Assembly (NCBI RefSeq): GCF_000182925.2
Contig: NC_026505.1
Span: 62,001-126,000 of the forward strand
DNA from: Neurospora crassa OR74A
Lineage: Eukaryota; Ascomycota; Sordariomycetes; Sordariales; Sordariaceae
Length of the DNA stretch: 64,000 bases
Direction: 5' to 3'
The notes beneath the pieces are model-generated. The model was not told where the DNA came from. It saw nothing but the letters and a program-made list of their open reading frames with translations, and did no database searches. Positions 1 through 12,469 of the stretch are shown here, piece by piece. Positions within the stretch are counted from its first letter, which is position 1, and each line of letters starts with the position of its first letter. The position numbers were made by a program, and so were the translations under genes.

Positions 1-583
1 ACTCATCTCCCCATCGTCGTGTCTGTCCTACCTACCTACCTATCTACCTCTACACTTCGACCACACGTGGTAGAGAGATTGTTTGCTGGGGATCCTTCTT
101 TTGGTCTCTCGATTCATTTCACGCCAGTCGATCGACGCTCGAGTCGAACCACATATCGAGATATTACGACCTGTTTGGTGAGTCGCTGTTTCTCTCGTTC
201 CTGTCTGTGCTCACTGCAGTGTTCTGTTCTGTGTGCGATGGATCATGGATCATGGCCGTTGCTGTACGCACCCGTGCCCACCACCAACATCGTCACTCCT
301 TCCCAACCGAACTGCCCTGTGTCGCCCTTCTGTGCCTGCTCTTCCATCTCTGCTGAAGACATGAAGCTGACTCCTTCCAGATTGCCATTTCGGGTAACGC
401 TTCACCGTCATATATCCCTATCACGCTCGCGGACTAGCACCGTCGGCGACACACCAATATCGACATTATCCAGTCCAACCGACCACTAGGTTTTACTCGT
501 CTAGCCAGCTAGCCTTCAACCACCACCCCAGTCCTTCCTCTCGTCTACTTGACCCTTGCCATCGCCCACTCCCGCTTCCGAAG
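1..583 (+). other. leader region upstream of the first gene
   Basis: No protein-like frame is visible here. It probably holds the promoter and 5' leader of the small membrane-protein gene starting at 584. It contains a CTAC/TACC-rich tract (about 29-52) of the type scattered through the intergenic DNA of this window. Confidence 0.5.
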
Positions 584-1078
584 ATGGCGTCCCTCGTCGA
601 ACATGAGCGGAACAAGGCCGGCCTGCACCTTGAGACCACCACGACCCGCCTCGAGCCAAAGACTTCCCGAGATACCCTCATTCCAGACGGCCTCTCTCCC
701 ATGGTCGAAAAGAACATGACATTATCGCGCCCCTCAGACGTCTCTACCCCCTACAGCGCTCGTGCCAATCCCTTCGACTCCGACATCGAAGCCATGGTCA
801 CCAATGAAACCTGCGTCAAGAAGACTACAACAACAAAGGGAGCCACAACAGAGTGCCAGGTATGGCCCGGTCAAGACCACTGGAAGCAGAAGGCAAAGGA
901 TGCCAAGATGACCCGTCACACTTGCAACTGTCTGGCACAAATGAGCAAACGCAACCGCATCATCGTCAAGGTCATGATCGGCTTGCTCGTTATTGGTCTT
1001 GCCGTTGGCGTCGGCTTTGGCGTCAGCAAGCCGCTCGGTGCCGGTATCTGGAAGAGCGAGAGGCAGAATCAAAAATAA
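584..1078 (+). CDS. small single-pass membrane protein, unknown function
   Basis: Intronless frame of 164 residues. The start ATG sits in a good context (AAGATGGCG). The first 120 residues are polar and rich in Ser/Thr. They include an ANPFDSDIEAM patch near residue 65 and a Cys/His-containing stretch near 114-118. A basic segment (SKRNR, about 121-125) is followed by one hydrophobic helix at roughly 126-147 and a short C-terminal tail. The basic residues just before the helix would favour a cytosolic N-terminus by the positive-inside rule. I do not recognise the family. Good codon structure and a clear membrane anchor support a real gene. No signal peptide is visible. Confidence 0.7.
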   Translation: MASLVEHERNKAGLHLETTTTRLEPKTSRDTLIPDGLSPMVEKNMTLSRPSDVSTPYSARANPFDSDIEAMVTNETCVKKTTTTKGATTECQVWPGQDHWKQKAKDAKMTRHTCNCLAQMSKRNRIIVKVMIGLLVIGLAVGVGFGVSKPLGAGIWKSERQNQK

Positions 1079-1761
1079 CTGGACCACCTCTGGGACACCT
1101 GGGTGCCGCCTTCTCGTTGAGAATCTTTTGGTGGATCCCGCACAATTGCCCAATATGCGCATCATGAGGATGCCGCGACTACAAAGAGGATGCCTTCATA
1201 GCCCTCTGTTTGACAACCCTACCCGGCCCGCAACAGCCTGCCAACATTTTCCTTTGTCTCTTGTCTGCCATGTCTTGGCAGGCTGCATAATCGCCCTGCT
1301 TTTTGGTCCTTCAAGCGGTTACGGCGTTAAAATGACTTTATATCCTTCGTGCTCGGTCGGTCATAGAACGCGACACATGCGGATGGCGTTGGACGGAGTT
1401 TAGTTCGACTTGTTTCGATATGGCGAAATGGATTTTGGCAACTACATCTATTCTTCTTGATGCAAATGGTTTGGGAAAGAAAGAGAAGGGATATTGAGGG
1501 GTTGTCATGATACATCTTCAAAAGGAAGAACGTGAAGGAAAAGCAATTGGTACATGATATATGCAACGCAAGGGAGAAAAGGGATGACGAGGAAGCTGAA
1601 TGGAGCGGGGGTTGAAGACTTGGGTCACTGGGCTGGACCTGGACGATGATGGGAACATGACGGATTTTCCCAAAGCATTGCAAGACTTAATTCAGCATCA
1701 GATATGGTTATGGATGCAAATCTGAGGAGTGAGTCAGAAAGGCTCATGCAGCTTGTATCAG

Positions 1762-1807
<46 letters not shown>

Positions 1808-3534
1808 GGTTGCTTCAGTTAGTGTTGCGATTTGTGGATGACTAATGACAATGGGTGCCCTTGTTGGTATGCTTGGGTGCTTTGCTTCCCTGGTATACTG
1901 TTCTCGTTCCGTCGACCTTGTCATGTTATTGTCGGCTTAGATGGCTTTGCGAAGATCATGACTTGTTTGTATCACTTGTAAACTACTTGATATCGTTCTA
2001 GACGGCATAGGGGCATATGTATGGCTAAGACATGGATACAATGGGTGCATGGAAGACAAAAGACGGTTACTACATCTGCCAAGGGTTCTGCTGTGGGTAT
2101 CCCCCAATCCATCATTATTAACAGTCTCATCTGAGAGCAACGCGTCTGCCCCTTGCATTCTGTACTCTCGGCCTTGAGTTGGAGATGGTATAAATACAAG
2201 TGATACCAAAGGCCTTGTCACCACGGCTTTGTCAACCTATATGATACCAACACCTCCAACGCCAACCCAATGCCAAGCCCATGGAAATTTGTATCTTTCG
2301 CAGAGAGCTAATACTTGATGAAAGGTAAAAGTTAAGGCCGCAGGGACCGAGTGTCTGTCTGAGAGGGCAGGCCATCATATTTATCACGTTTTACTTGAAG
2401 CATCAGTGTCCTGCGGGCATCAAGAATGAAACTTGTATATGACCGCATGAAACGGAAATAATGGCATTTAGCTGACGACGACGACAAAAAGGAAGAAGGA
2501 AGGAAGGAAGGAAGTTAGGCTAATTGGAAGAGGCAGTGGGGAACCATATAGAAGCCATAACGAGAAAAGAGAGGACGGCAGGCGGGAGTTTAGCTTTAAT
2601 TAATCTCCAGTCAACTCAACTTACCCTACCGCACATTTACGTACTTTTTTCGAATACATTATTAAATCGATTGAGTTAGTTTACCAGTGAAGCATCGGTA
2701 GTCTTATTCTGTACATGTTATTTCCCAAAGCTCAGTTATGCCACAGCGAATGTTGTACCTGTTGACTTCGTAAGTAGGTACGTAGAGGTAAGTTACCTGG
2801 CCATTCAATTCGATTTGTTCTTACGAGGTTTTGGAAAAGTAATCAACATGGATATTGTCAACGAATATAGTACCAGGAGCGCGAAGCTGTCGTAGGTAAG
2901 GTAGGTAGGTAATAAAACTAGGTAGCATTTGACGGTTTGACACAGAAGAAGTGGCTACATCAATAAAAGCCAGTGTTATATAATCGGTGAGTTCTCGAGA
3001 CTAACGGACTGCAGCAATGGGTGGAATGCCGGAATGGTCGTTCCACATGAAGGAATGGATCATTTTCTTTTTTTTTATTATAGACGGCGGCACATATCCG
3101 TATCCACCACAGGACTGACGTATGGAAAGGGGAGGGGAGGAGTAATCAGCAAAGATACTGGGCAGGCGACGGAGGAAGAGGAGGACAGAGAACATATGAT
3201 GATATGTAGATATGTCTACATGGCCCTGGCGGCCTTGGCATCTACTTCCATGCCCCTGGCCGCAATGAGTTGTAGATAACACCTGAAGTTGTATATGTGT
3301 GTGCGAGGTCTAGGAAAATAACATTTTCATCGCAGTCAGAGTCACCTACATACAGTCATTGCCATCTACTCCAACCTCTTTCAATAGCAATTTATACATA
3401 CTCACCTGCAGCCCTTCCATCTACTCCAGCCTCTTTCCATAACTAGTTATACATACACGAGGTAACATTATAGTATATATACTGTATCTAACATGGTAGG
3501 CACTACGCGAGTAAGAGTACCTGCCTGTAATTGT
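1079..3534. other. gene-poor intergenic stretch
   Basis: No convincing gene. The region holds the 3' end of the first gene, a long (GTT)n tract, an AAGG tetranucleotide run near 2490-2515, GGTA-type tracts near 2895-2910 and AT-rich DNA around 2580-3000. The open frames here are short and low in complexity. Transcription from both sides converges on it. Confidence 0.6.
1761..1807. repeat. (GTT)n trinucleotide microsatellite
   Basis: About 16 uninterrupted GTT units, read directly. It lies between convergent genes and any frame through it would only encode a homopolymer. Confidence 0.95.
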
Positions 3535-6500
3535 TTACACGAACCTAACCTCCTCAAACACGCCCGCCCTGACTTGCACCAAGCTCGCCAGCTCAAAGAG
3601 GAAGGATTGCAAGATGATGACGTTCGTCAGGACATGGGATACTGATGCCTTTGTTGCTTCTTCTTCTTCTTCTTCTTCTTTGTCCGCGGCTTCAGCTGCC
3701 TCCTGGGATGCTTGTTGTTCTTGTTGGTCTTCGGCCTTCTTTGGTAGCTGGTCGGGGTTGTGGCCGTCAGCCGTGACGGTGGGGGGATCCTGGCCCTCCG
3801 AGTCGGTGGTTTCATCATTTATTTCGGAGGAGGTGGGAGCCTCGCCAGCCTCGAGAGGAGTGTCGGTGCCGACAGCGGATGCAGGAGAAGGCGGATCATC
3901 CTTGGGAGGTACAGCCGGCTTCGCCTCCTCATCATCTTCATCCCCTTCCAAAGCATCTAATCCTCCATCTTCTCCCTTTGGAGGCGGGCGATGGACCGTC
4001 AACCTCGGCAACACAGGCACATCCTGTCCCTCCCCAGCCAGCCTCTCGCCCAACTCCATTTCCTCATCAGCCTTGCTATCGGACTGCCCGTCAAGATTAG
4101 GACCAACGTGTTTGGCATCAGAAACATCCGGAATCCCCACTTTCCTCGCCAAAATGCTCTGATCCACAGCTTGGAACGCTCTAGCCTGGCTCATGACCAA
4201 CTCCATCTTCCCACTACCACTGATATCACTCGCCACTGCGCCGGGGACACTTGCGCCGCCCAATGCGCTTCCGCTTGCTCCTAGGCCAAAGCCGCCCGTT
4301 CCCTTGCGTGGCGAGGTGACGAGCATGCTTGGCGTCCGGTTCCTAGGTGGTAGGGGAGGCGGGGCTTCGTTGCTGGTGAAGTAGCTCGATCGTTCGGAAA
4401 CGGTACGTGTGGTGTAGGAGCGGGGACGGGGCGAGTTGTTCGCTGTGCGGTTGGGAGATGTAGAGATGGTGGAGGAGAGGTCGGAGAAGATGCGCTGGGC
4501 GAAGGACTCCAGGCCGAGGCCGGAGGTTGGTCGTTCAGGCGCGGTATTACCCGGGGTACTCAGACCGGGCGTGAGCTGGGCGGGTGGCTGCAGTGTGGAC
4601 GGCGTGCGTGACCGCGAAGGGGCGGCTGAGGGGACGACAGAGGGCGCGACGGAGGGTGGCATTGAGGCTCCGTCGGCTGTTTGGAAGGCTTCGCGACGTT
4701 GCTGGAGCAGGTCGTTGAAACGGGGGATGGTGTCACGATAGGCAGCGACTTCGTCACAGAGGGTTTGCAGAATGCGCAACAACCGGGGTAGTGAATCGCG
4801 GGACCATTGCGGCCGGCGCCGACAATGGTGCATGGAGAGGAGTTGTTGGTATTCGTCGTATTCGGGGGATTCGGGGTCGATGTCTGCCGGTGGTTCGGCC
4901 GCAGGTGCGTCCTGGTCTTCGTCGTACGTGTAATTGGACGGATGCCTCAGGAACCAGCCCTCCAGATGCATGTACCCGCAGATGGCCAGGTCAAAGATCA
5001 CTTCGGTTAACGACAGGTTGGTCTCAACGGGATTGATGAAGAATGTCTCGAGCCGGTCCAAGACGCTGGTGAGCAGGGGGTCGTCGGGGTGCAGCGTGTG
5101 CGAGCGGACGTCTCTGGGCGCACCGGGCAAGCTGTCGGGGATGGCGGGCTGCTTGTGGTTGCTGGCTAGAGCCTTCGGGGTGATCAACTTCATGGAACAG
5201 GGGTGATTCTCGACGCGAATCATGGTGTCTTTGATGACGCTGTCGTAGATTTCGTTGAAGTTGTCCTCGCCGCCGATGGTCTGGGCCAGGCCCATCAGGT
5301 ACTCGACTTCCTGCTCGTGGGCGCCCGTGGTTCTAAAAGACGAGTTACCCAGTACGCCTTCGGTGTAGAGCAAGGTGATGACTGCGTAGCGGTGGTGCCT
5401 CTTAAGAATCACCGAGACCAGCTGCAGTGTGACGTAGATGGTTTGGAGGCTTTGGGACCTGAGACAGGCGAGGATGAGATCGACCAGGTTGAAGAGCAAG
5501 GGGTCTGCGGCTTCGGACTTGGAGGCCATCATGGTCGCAAGATCCATAGACTTGCGCTTTCGAGCGGCACTTACGCCGTCCTTGGAGTCGGACGAGACGG
5601 ATCCTACAATGTCGGGCAGACCCAGGAGGTAGTGCAGGATCAGGTTGATCATGTCGGGGTGGTCAACGGATTGGAGGATATGACGGAGATAAGTCAAGAC
5701 AGCCACCGAGGAACCGCCGTCGATATCTGACGACTCGAGGAGGGAAGGGTATCTGGAGAGTCAGTGTGGAACCGTGTTGGCAGATGAAGGAAACTTGACT
5801 TACAAGAGTTGCTGCAAGAAGATGACCTGGAAGTGCTCCAGCAACGAAGACTTGACCTCTACCGACCGACAGTGGTTCAAGACATCTTGCCAGAACAGGA
5901 GATGGGAGAGAAAGGTTTCCAGATGCGATTGGAACTCAAAGGTACAAGAGCTGATGACTTCGTAGTTGGGCTTGGGATGTTCGTAGTCGGAAAGGGCGAG
6001 GATGGCCGGGAGAGCATTGGACGGATGGTCGATGACGAGCTTGCGGCTCAGCTGACTATACAGAGCACCCAAGCCAGTGGCCATCAGGGTCGACAGATCA
6101 CTCTCGACAATCCACTGCTCCAGCTCGACGGAGCTCGACGCGGCCTCGATGATGTACAGCAGGCCCGTCCTGGCAAAGTCGCCGACCTTGCCCTCGTGGT
6201 GGATGTAGTCCATGAGCAGGTAGAAGAGAGGGAAGTCCTGCTTCTGCGTCCTCCCCGTGAAGCGCTCATGCTCGCCCAGGGGCTGCTTCTCCTCTCCATT
6301 CTGCGGCTGCGACTTGAACCAGGCGGGCAGGATGTCGGGATCGAGACGCAGCTTGGTGGTGATGTTGAAGGCCAACTCGACGACGCGGGCCTCGGTGTCG
6401 GCGCTCAGACGGAGGGCGTTGGCGCCGGTGATGCGCACCATCAGGTGGGTGAGGCTGGCGGAGAAGTGGTCATTCTCGACAAAGGCCTCCTCCTCGCTCT

Positions 6501-6867
6501 CGATCAGGGTGGCGAAGAAGAGGACGGCCTCCTTGATGACCCATTCGTTGTTGGAGGTGGTGGAGATCTTGGCGATGGGGATGTATATCTGCTTGGTGGC
6601 GCAGAAGGTGATGCACGGATGGGGCAGCGGGCGGCGGTTCTCGTCGGTGAGCATGTTGGTGAGCTCCTGGAGACAGATCTCGATGCGCTCGGCGGCCTCG
6701 TCATCGTGGGCGATGCTGGGCGAGAGGCGCCATGCCTGGATGAGCTGCGTGTACTCCTTCTCGAAGCGTTGGAGGCGGCGGACGGGATCCTTGGCGAAGT
6801 CCTTCCAGTTCCGCGAGTTGCCCGTCGAGGGGAGCGTGTGTGCTATGAGGCGCGACCAGAAGTCCAT
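3535..6867 (-). CDS. FHIP (FTS-Hook interacting protein)/RAI16-family protein
   Basis: Two exons: 6867-5804 and 5752-3535, with a 51-bp intron (GTAAGT...CCAG), giving about 1093 residues. The N-terminal ~350 residues and the block after the intron are helical and match the RAI16/FHIP fold (segments such as LLYIIEAASSSVELEQWIV and LHYLLGLPDIVG). A long disordered Ser/Pro/acidic region follows, with a poly-Glu run encoded by a TTC tract near 3658-3680. It closes with the characteristic C-terminal block (VLTNVIILQSFLFELASLVQ ... GVFEEVRF). In Aspergillus, FhipA joins FTS and Hook to link early endosomes to dynein; the same role is inferred here. FHIPs with this ending are usual in Pezizomycotina. 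The start codon gives the expected MDFWSRL N-terminus. Confidence 0.88.
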
Positions 6868-9047
6868 GGCGACTCTGGAAGCATTTCGAGGGGGGACAGC
6901 AAACCGGGGAGTGTCTCTCTGTCTGTGGGTGTGTGTGTGTGTAGGTTGTGTGCTACACTAGGTACCTAGTCTGGCGTGGGCGGTGATCGGGTCGCCGGGT
7001 GGTGAGTGGGAACGGGGGGGGGGGGGGGGGGGGGGGGAACTGGGGTCGGGTTCGGTGGTAGGTCTCGGTCGGTGTCGGTGTCGGTGTCGGTGTACGGCTC
7101 ACAGCGGATACAACAGACACAAGGAAGAATCGCGTCGTGTCGGTCGGTCGGTCGGGTCCAGGTTGTCCTCCAGATCGACGGACGATTGCTCGGCGGCGTC
7201 CAAGTGGCAGTTGGTTGGGTTGCTCAGTCGGTGCTCACCTACCAGTTGGCCATCAGGGTGGTGGTCGGTGCACGGGCGTATGGAAGGTATGTAAAGGGGT
7301 CTCAGGTAGGTACCAACCCAATGTACCTTTCACCGCACTGCACCGGCAACTGAACGGACCCTGAGATGGATGGATCTCAGTTCAGTTAACCCCACCATGA
7401 GAGGAGGAAGAAGTGGGGTAACAGCTTCTTCTCAGACAAGAGTGAAACTGCCGTGTCTGACAGGTGTATCCCTGTTAGCAAATTGCTATTAATAACGTGG
7501 AGAGCGTTAACAGCTGAGTCCCCAAACATACCTACCTACGCATCTACGTACTGTACTACTTGTACCTACCTCTACTTGTTGTTGCTGTCAACACATCTTC
7601 GCTTTGCTTCATCTCACTTCACTTGCTCCGAACATCGTCGGGCATCATCACTCAATCGATCCTGCGAAACTCTCTGACATGGAATGATGGGAGCAATCAT
7701 GCAACTGTGGTTTCCAGAAGCATGTGAACACACAGACGGGGCCAGCAGTCGAGGGCATTCCGATGTCGCCGACTGCCCTTCCTGTTCCTGACAAGCCAAT
7801 GGTGGTGAACTGTTAAGAGCCAATGGCTGCAATGCGACGCTGTACAAGGCAGCCACAGCCAACCAATTCGGACGAGTCATCCAACACTAACAAGTCTGAA
7901 ATTCTCTGAATTTTCACAAGCTCAACTCTTTGTTGTCTCTTTATGACTGGACTGCCCCGATCGACCTCCAACCCCCCTACGTTCCCCTACATTGTCCCTA
8001 CTGCGTCCATTACTGCAGTCATCGACTCAGAACGGGCCGGATGGGAGCCCCGAAGGCCGAGACCAACAATCATGGAGCTTCCATTCATATTGCCTGTTGA
8101 ACTGTTCCTTGCCATGGACCCCGAGGAGGAAGCTTCAACCAGCCACTTCCCATATGTCGACGACGTGGCCGGGCCACAGCAGACAGCCAGACGGACACAC
8201 TTACTACCAAACAGACGTTGGCATTGACAATGATACTGACACTGACGATGCTCTATGCACCTCAGAAAACGGCCCTTTGGGTGCAGAATATGCACATGGA
8301 CATCTCCCGAGAGCTTCCCTTCGTTTCTCCAGACCCTTGGCAAAAGAAGACGACGGACCAAGATGGCTCGCGTACCCAATGCTCCCACACGTTGTGTCCG
8401 TATTGGCCTGTCCCCCTCCCCATCCAATGCAGATTCCATTCTATCGTGGGCGGCTATCAACCCTCACCAGCCTTCATCAACCCTCAACCAACCCTCACTG
8501 ACACCCAAGAAGCCTGACCCTCGTCCACCAGTCATCTACCGTCTACACCAATCTGGGGCACACGAAACCGCCACCACTGCCGGCCATTGGAGGCTTAGTG
8601 GTTCCACGGCAGCGAATAGTAAGCTGCAGCGGCCCCCCATCGAAAAACGGCAAGGCACTCCCGTCCCTACTACTGTGGGACTGCTCGCCTTAGATTAACC
8701 TATGTCTCGAGTGAAGGACAGGCACCCAGCAAATCATGGCTCCCATCGAGGACAGCTTCACGACGACTACCTCTACGTAGACTAGTGCTGTATCAGTTTT
8801 TGCCCTTTTCTAGCGTGGTGGGCTGAGATAGTCATCCACATTTGACGGCCCGCCTCGGTTGACCATGTGTTGTCCTTGTCTCCATCATCCACTTTTCCGC
8901 CTCTTGGTTCTGCTTCTTCCCTTTCCCAAATCACCGCTCGTTTCTTGCCATTCATCACTTGTCTACCTACATACTGCGATTCTACAGTCCATTGTATGTG
9001 GGTGGGTGCCTTAGCTACAACCGCACTCTACCACTCCTCTCTGAACC
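6868..9047. other. divergent intergenic region between the FHIP and lipase genes
   Basis: This 2.2-kb stretch holds the upstream regions of two divergent genes. It contains a 24-G run, a GGTGTC repeat at about 7070-7093, and TACC/GGTA tracts near 7530-7575. No frame here looks like a conserved protein. Confidence 0.55.
7014..7037. repeat. poly-G run of 24
   Basis: Uninterrupted G run about 150 bp upstream of the FHIP start, so poly-C on that gene's coding strand. It is followed at 7070-7093 by GGTGTC hexamers. Length may be unreliable because such runs are prone to sequencing error. Confidence 0.9.
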
Positions 9048-11201
9048 ATGGGTTTCCTCTTCTTTGGTCGGTCAAAGAAACCAAGGAAAGACGATAGAGA
9101 CACACCGACATCCCCACACCATCCTCCTCACCTTTCCAATCGAGGTCATCGTGACCGGCAGGTTTCCGGCTCGTCCTCAAAACATCACTATGCCGCTCTC
9201 CCACCACCACCAGCCTACTCGCCGCATGACTGGCACAAGGGTCAGCCGTTCGAACCCGCCGGCCTCCTCCCATCACCGACAGGATGGACTCCGTCTTCAC
9301 CACAACCCATCATTGTCAACCAACATCACTACTATCTCGGCACTCCGGGTCCAAACTCCCCACCGCCACAACTCATCCAGTCAATACCACCGATTCCGCC
9401 GCCAAAGAACAGCACCAGCTCTCTCAACAAGATGCCCGCGGGGTCGGTGATGGAGGTGGCATCGGATATCTCCCAAGTACCAAGCCTCGCCCACGGCTTT
9501 GACGGAATGCTTTCCCATTGGCCTGACAACAAGACTCAGCTACTCAACCAAGGCGCCGCCCTCTACGACCAAATCTCCGGTCGACTAAATGATGTCTTGA
9601 CGAGGATAGATCTGAACCAAATCAGTGGAGAGGAGAAGGAACACTTCACATGGAGGCCGGCTGTTCAGGAAACCTCGTATCCGCCCTCATCGAGCATGGT
9701 CGGATCGAGATCCGCGGTGAAGTCGGGAATCCGGAGGAGCAGCTCGCATTCGAGGGAGCACAGGGAGCACAGGGACAGAGAACATCGGGAGCACTCGTCG
9801 TCAACGAACTCGGGTGGTTACTTTGCAAAAGTCGATCTCTACGCCAACTCGAGATTGCCTACCGACCTGCCCCCTTTGAGACTGTAGGTACACCGTCATT
9901 TCGCATCTGGTCAACTCACTCACCATCATAGGTACATTCCCACCTGGCCCCTCCTCTGTCTCGCCGCTCAGTATTCCGAGCGAGTCTATGAAAGGCCCAA
10001 GGGCGCCGAACGAGACGCCCATGTCAACGCTGACTGGCGAACCGGCGCCAAAGCCATGGTCATCAAATCCGTGCCCATGGATTATGTCAACACCATCGTG
10101 TTTGCCATTCGCGGCACCGCAACTTTCATGGACTGGGCCGTCAACCTCAACTCGAATCCCACCTCTCCCGAAGGGTTTCTGGACGATCCCGGCAACCTTT
10201 GCCACGCTGGCTTCCTTGACGTCGCTCGGAATATGGTTCAACCCGTCGCTCGTCGGCTGCGCCAGCTTCTCGACGAGGATCCCAGCCGATCGTCGTATTC
10301 GTTACTCATCACCGGCCATAGCGCTGGTGGCGCCGTCGCTGCTCTGCTCTACAGCCACATTCTCTCGACGACAAAGGAGGCGCAAAGCGAGTTGACGGCG
10401 GTAGCTGGATGCTTTAAGCGAGTTCACTGTGTCACATTCGGCACTCCACCAATCAGCATCATCCCGTTGAAGAAACCGGAGGACTTTGAGAGGAGGCCGG
10501 AACTGAAGAAAAGCTTGTTCCTATCTTTCATAAACGAGGGCGATCCGGTTGCTCGGGCGGACAAGGCGTACGTGAAGAGTTTGCTCGAGCTGTACACCTC
10601 TCCCGCGCCTTCGATCAACCCACTCTCGCCAGCCCCAAGTCGCAAAGGACCGAGCAGTAGTTCTGACCTCAACATGCGCATGAAGCCCGCCGGACAAAAA
10701 TCTTCTCGATCATCGCTACAGTCATCGAAATCCGGCAAGTCAACAGACGCCAGGAGTACCGAGCGCCGAAGTAGCAGCGGTAGCAGCAGTCACCACACGT
10801 CTTCTTCCTCCGGTTCCTCCCACCGCAGCAGCTCGCGCTCCCGCAGTTCCACATCCTCCGCCAGCTCCGCCCTGACAACAACATCCACGACCGCTTCGTC
10901 GGTCTCTAGCAGCCACACTTCCTCTTCCTCGCCGGGACCAACTTGGAAACTCCCCGCCTCCACGCTCTCCTGCGCCGGTCGGCTTGTGGTGCTAAGGAGT
11001 GGTGACCCAAAGTCCAGGCTAAAAGGCAAGGGGAAAACGGTTGAGGAGCGACTGAATGAAGGAGTGGTGGCGCATGTGGTGGCGAGCGAAGAGATGTTGA
11101 GGGGAGTGGTTTGGGGTGATCCGTTGATGCATGTTATGAAGTTGTACAAGGGGCGTATTGAGACGCTTGCTGTTGGGGCCGTGACTGCCAAGGGGTATTG
11201 A
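9048..11201 (+). CDS. class 3 lipase (alpha/beta hydrolase)
   Basis: Two exons, 9048-9883 and 9932-11201 (48-bp intron, GTAGGT...ATAG), 701 residues. The first ~270 residues are disordered and rich in Pro, Ser and His, with no signal peptide. The lipase domain follows the intron. It contains the nucleophile elbow GHSAGG (Ser near 409), an Asp in NEGDPVARADK (about 483) and a terminal His in DPLMHVMKL (about 679). These fit the Ser-Asp-His triad of the Lipase_3 family, which hydrolyses acylglycerol esters. A ~120-residue Ser/Thr-rich insert lies between the Asp and the His. The lack of a secretion signal suggests an intracellular enzyme, perhaps in lipid-droplet or vacuolar lipid turnover (inference). 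Confidence 0.9.
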
Positions 11202-12178
11202 GATTTGGAAGGGAAGGGGGACAATGGATGAATGGAAAGGTGGAGGAAAGTGCGAAAGAGGTGATGATTGACGATTTGATGATGATGTTACGACTAAACC
11301 AACGAAAAAGAAAAGACATTTGACGGCGAATATACAGCAGCTACAACACATGCGGCGACGGCGAAGATACTTTAGATGGACAGACGGATGGACGGATGAT
11401 ACCAGTCGGGGTGCTTGACTACCAACCTACTCAACTCTCTTGTCGCTTACTCTTGACAACATTTTCCTTTTTTTATATCAAAATGCATGGTACATAGCAT
11501 ACATTGGGCGGATACCTTATACCTTGAGAACTTTTACATAGTTAACCAGCTGCGAGCAGCGGAAAGATGGCGGAGCGGATAATACAACTTGGGTTTTGTG
11601 TGTGTGTATACAACTTGGTTTCTCCTGGTGTTTGATTACCTGTTACGATTCGTTTCTTCTCGCATGTTTCGTAAAACCTTCGAGGACAAACCAGAACCGC
11701 AAATTCCCCTCTTCTCTCCTTCCATATGACTCATCATGACTCACTAACACCCCCCCTTTTCGCTTCTCGCATTACCTCTTCCAGTCATTCATTCGTTCTT
11801 GCTCTTATCGCTTCCCAGCTCTCGGCAAAACATTCCTCCACAACAACACCACCAGAGAATCGAAAAAAAAAAAAACGGCATGAGGGAATAACTTCTTCCC
11901 GCTCCCTCCCCGTCGTCTCCGTCCAGGAAACTCCCCTCCCACCTCCTCTTCCCACTGCCCCCCACTCACGCAATCATTTCAAAGTACTCCCAAGTTGACT
12001 TCCCTTTCCCCTTCCCAGAACCGCGTTCAACATCCCTCCTTTCCCCCCTCTCGCTCCTTTCCCAACTCCTTTTCCCTCAACCCCTTAGTAAAATAGAGGT
12101 ATCCTTCCTTTCCTCCTTTCCTCCTTTCTCCCTCTCCTCCTTCTTCCTTATGTTCCTTTCCACCTAGAGATACCTCAT
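11202..12178. other. convergent intergenic region
   Basis: Probable 3' ends of the lipase gene (+) and the small membrane-protein gene (-). The stretch 11700-12170 is strongly C/T-rich on the + strand. No gene seen. Confidence 0.5.
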
Positions 12179-12469
12179 CTACCTCCGCCACCCAACCTCC
12201 TCAAAATCATCTGGTACCCCCATCAAATGTCTCATCCGCTCTTTTTCTCTTGACGTCGGTTGTCCCCGCAACAGACACTGTCCGAGGAGAAAAGACATGA
12301 CGAAGCAGAAGGTGAGGAGGCCGATCATGATCCAGCCGAGGGGGTTTACGCCGTCGAGGGTGGTGGCGGGGATGTAGTAGGGGTCGTCGTTGTTGGTGGA
12401 GGAGGTGGAGGCGGGTGAGGAGCGGGGAGAGAGGACCTCTGAGAGGGGAGGTAGAGGTAGGGAGGGCAT
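12179..12469 (-). CDS. 96-residue single-pass membrane protein, hypothetical
   Basis: Uninterrupted frame starting MPSLPLPPLSEV. Residues 1-40 are Pro/Ser-rich. One clear transmembrane helix sits at roughly 45-68 (WIMIGLLTFCFVMSFLLGQCL). A short charged tail (REKERMRHL ... DDFEEVGWRR) follows. The helix followed by a basic stretch is protein-like and unlikely in random sequence. I do not recognise a family. It could also be the last exon of a longer gene, although no upstream exon is obvious. Confidence 0.5.
   Translation of the reverse strand: MPSLPLPPLSEVLSPRSSPASTSSTNNDDPYYIPATTLDGVNPLGWIMIGLLTFCFVMSFLLGQCLLRGQPTSREKERMRHLMGVPDDFEEVGWRR

Noticed and set aside
5203-6969. Long open frames on the + strand opposite the FHIP gene
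   Set aside because: They mirror the codon pattern of the minus-strand exons and show no protein-family features.
7453-8698. Several overlapping + strand frames upstream of the lipase
   Set aside because: Pro/Ser/Thr/His-biased and in competing frames, typical of GC-rich leader DNA.
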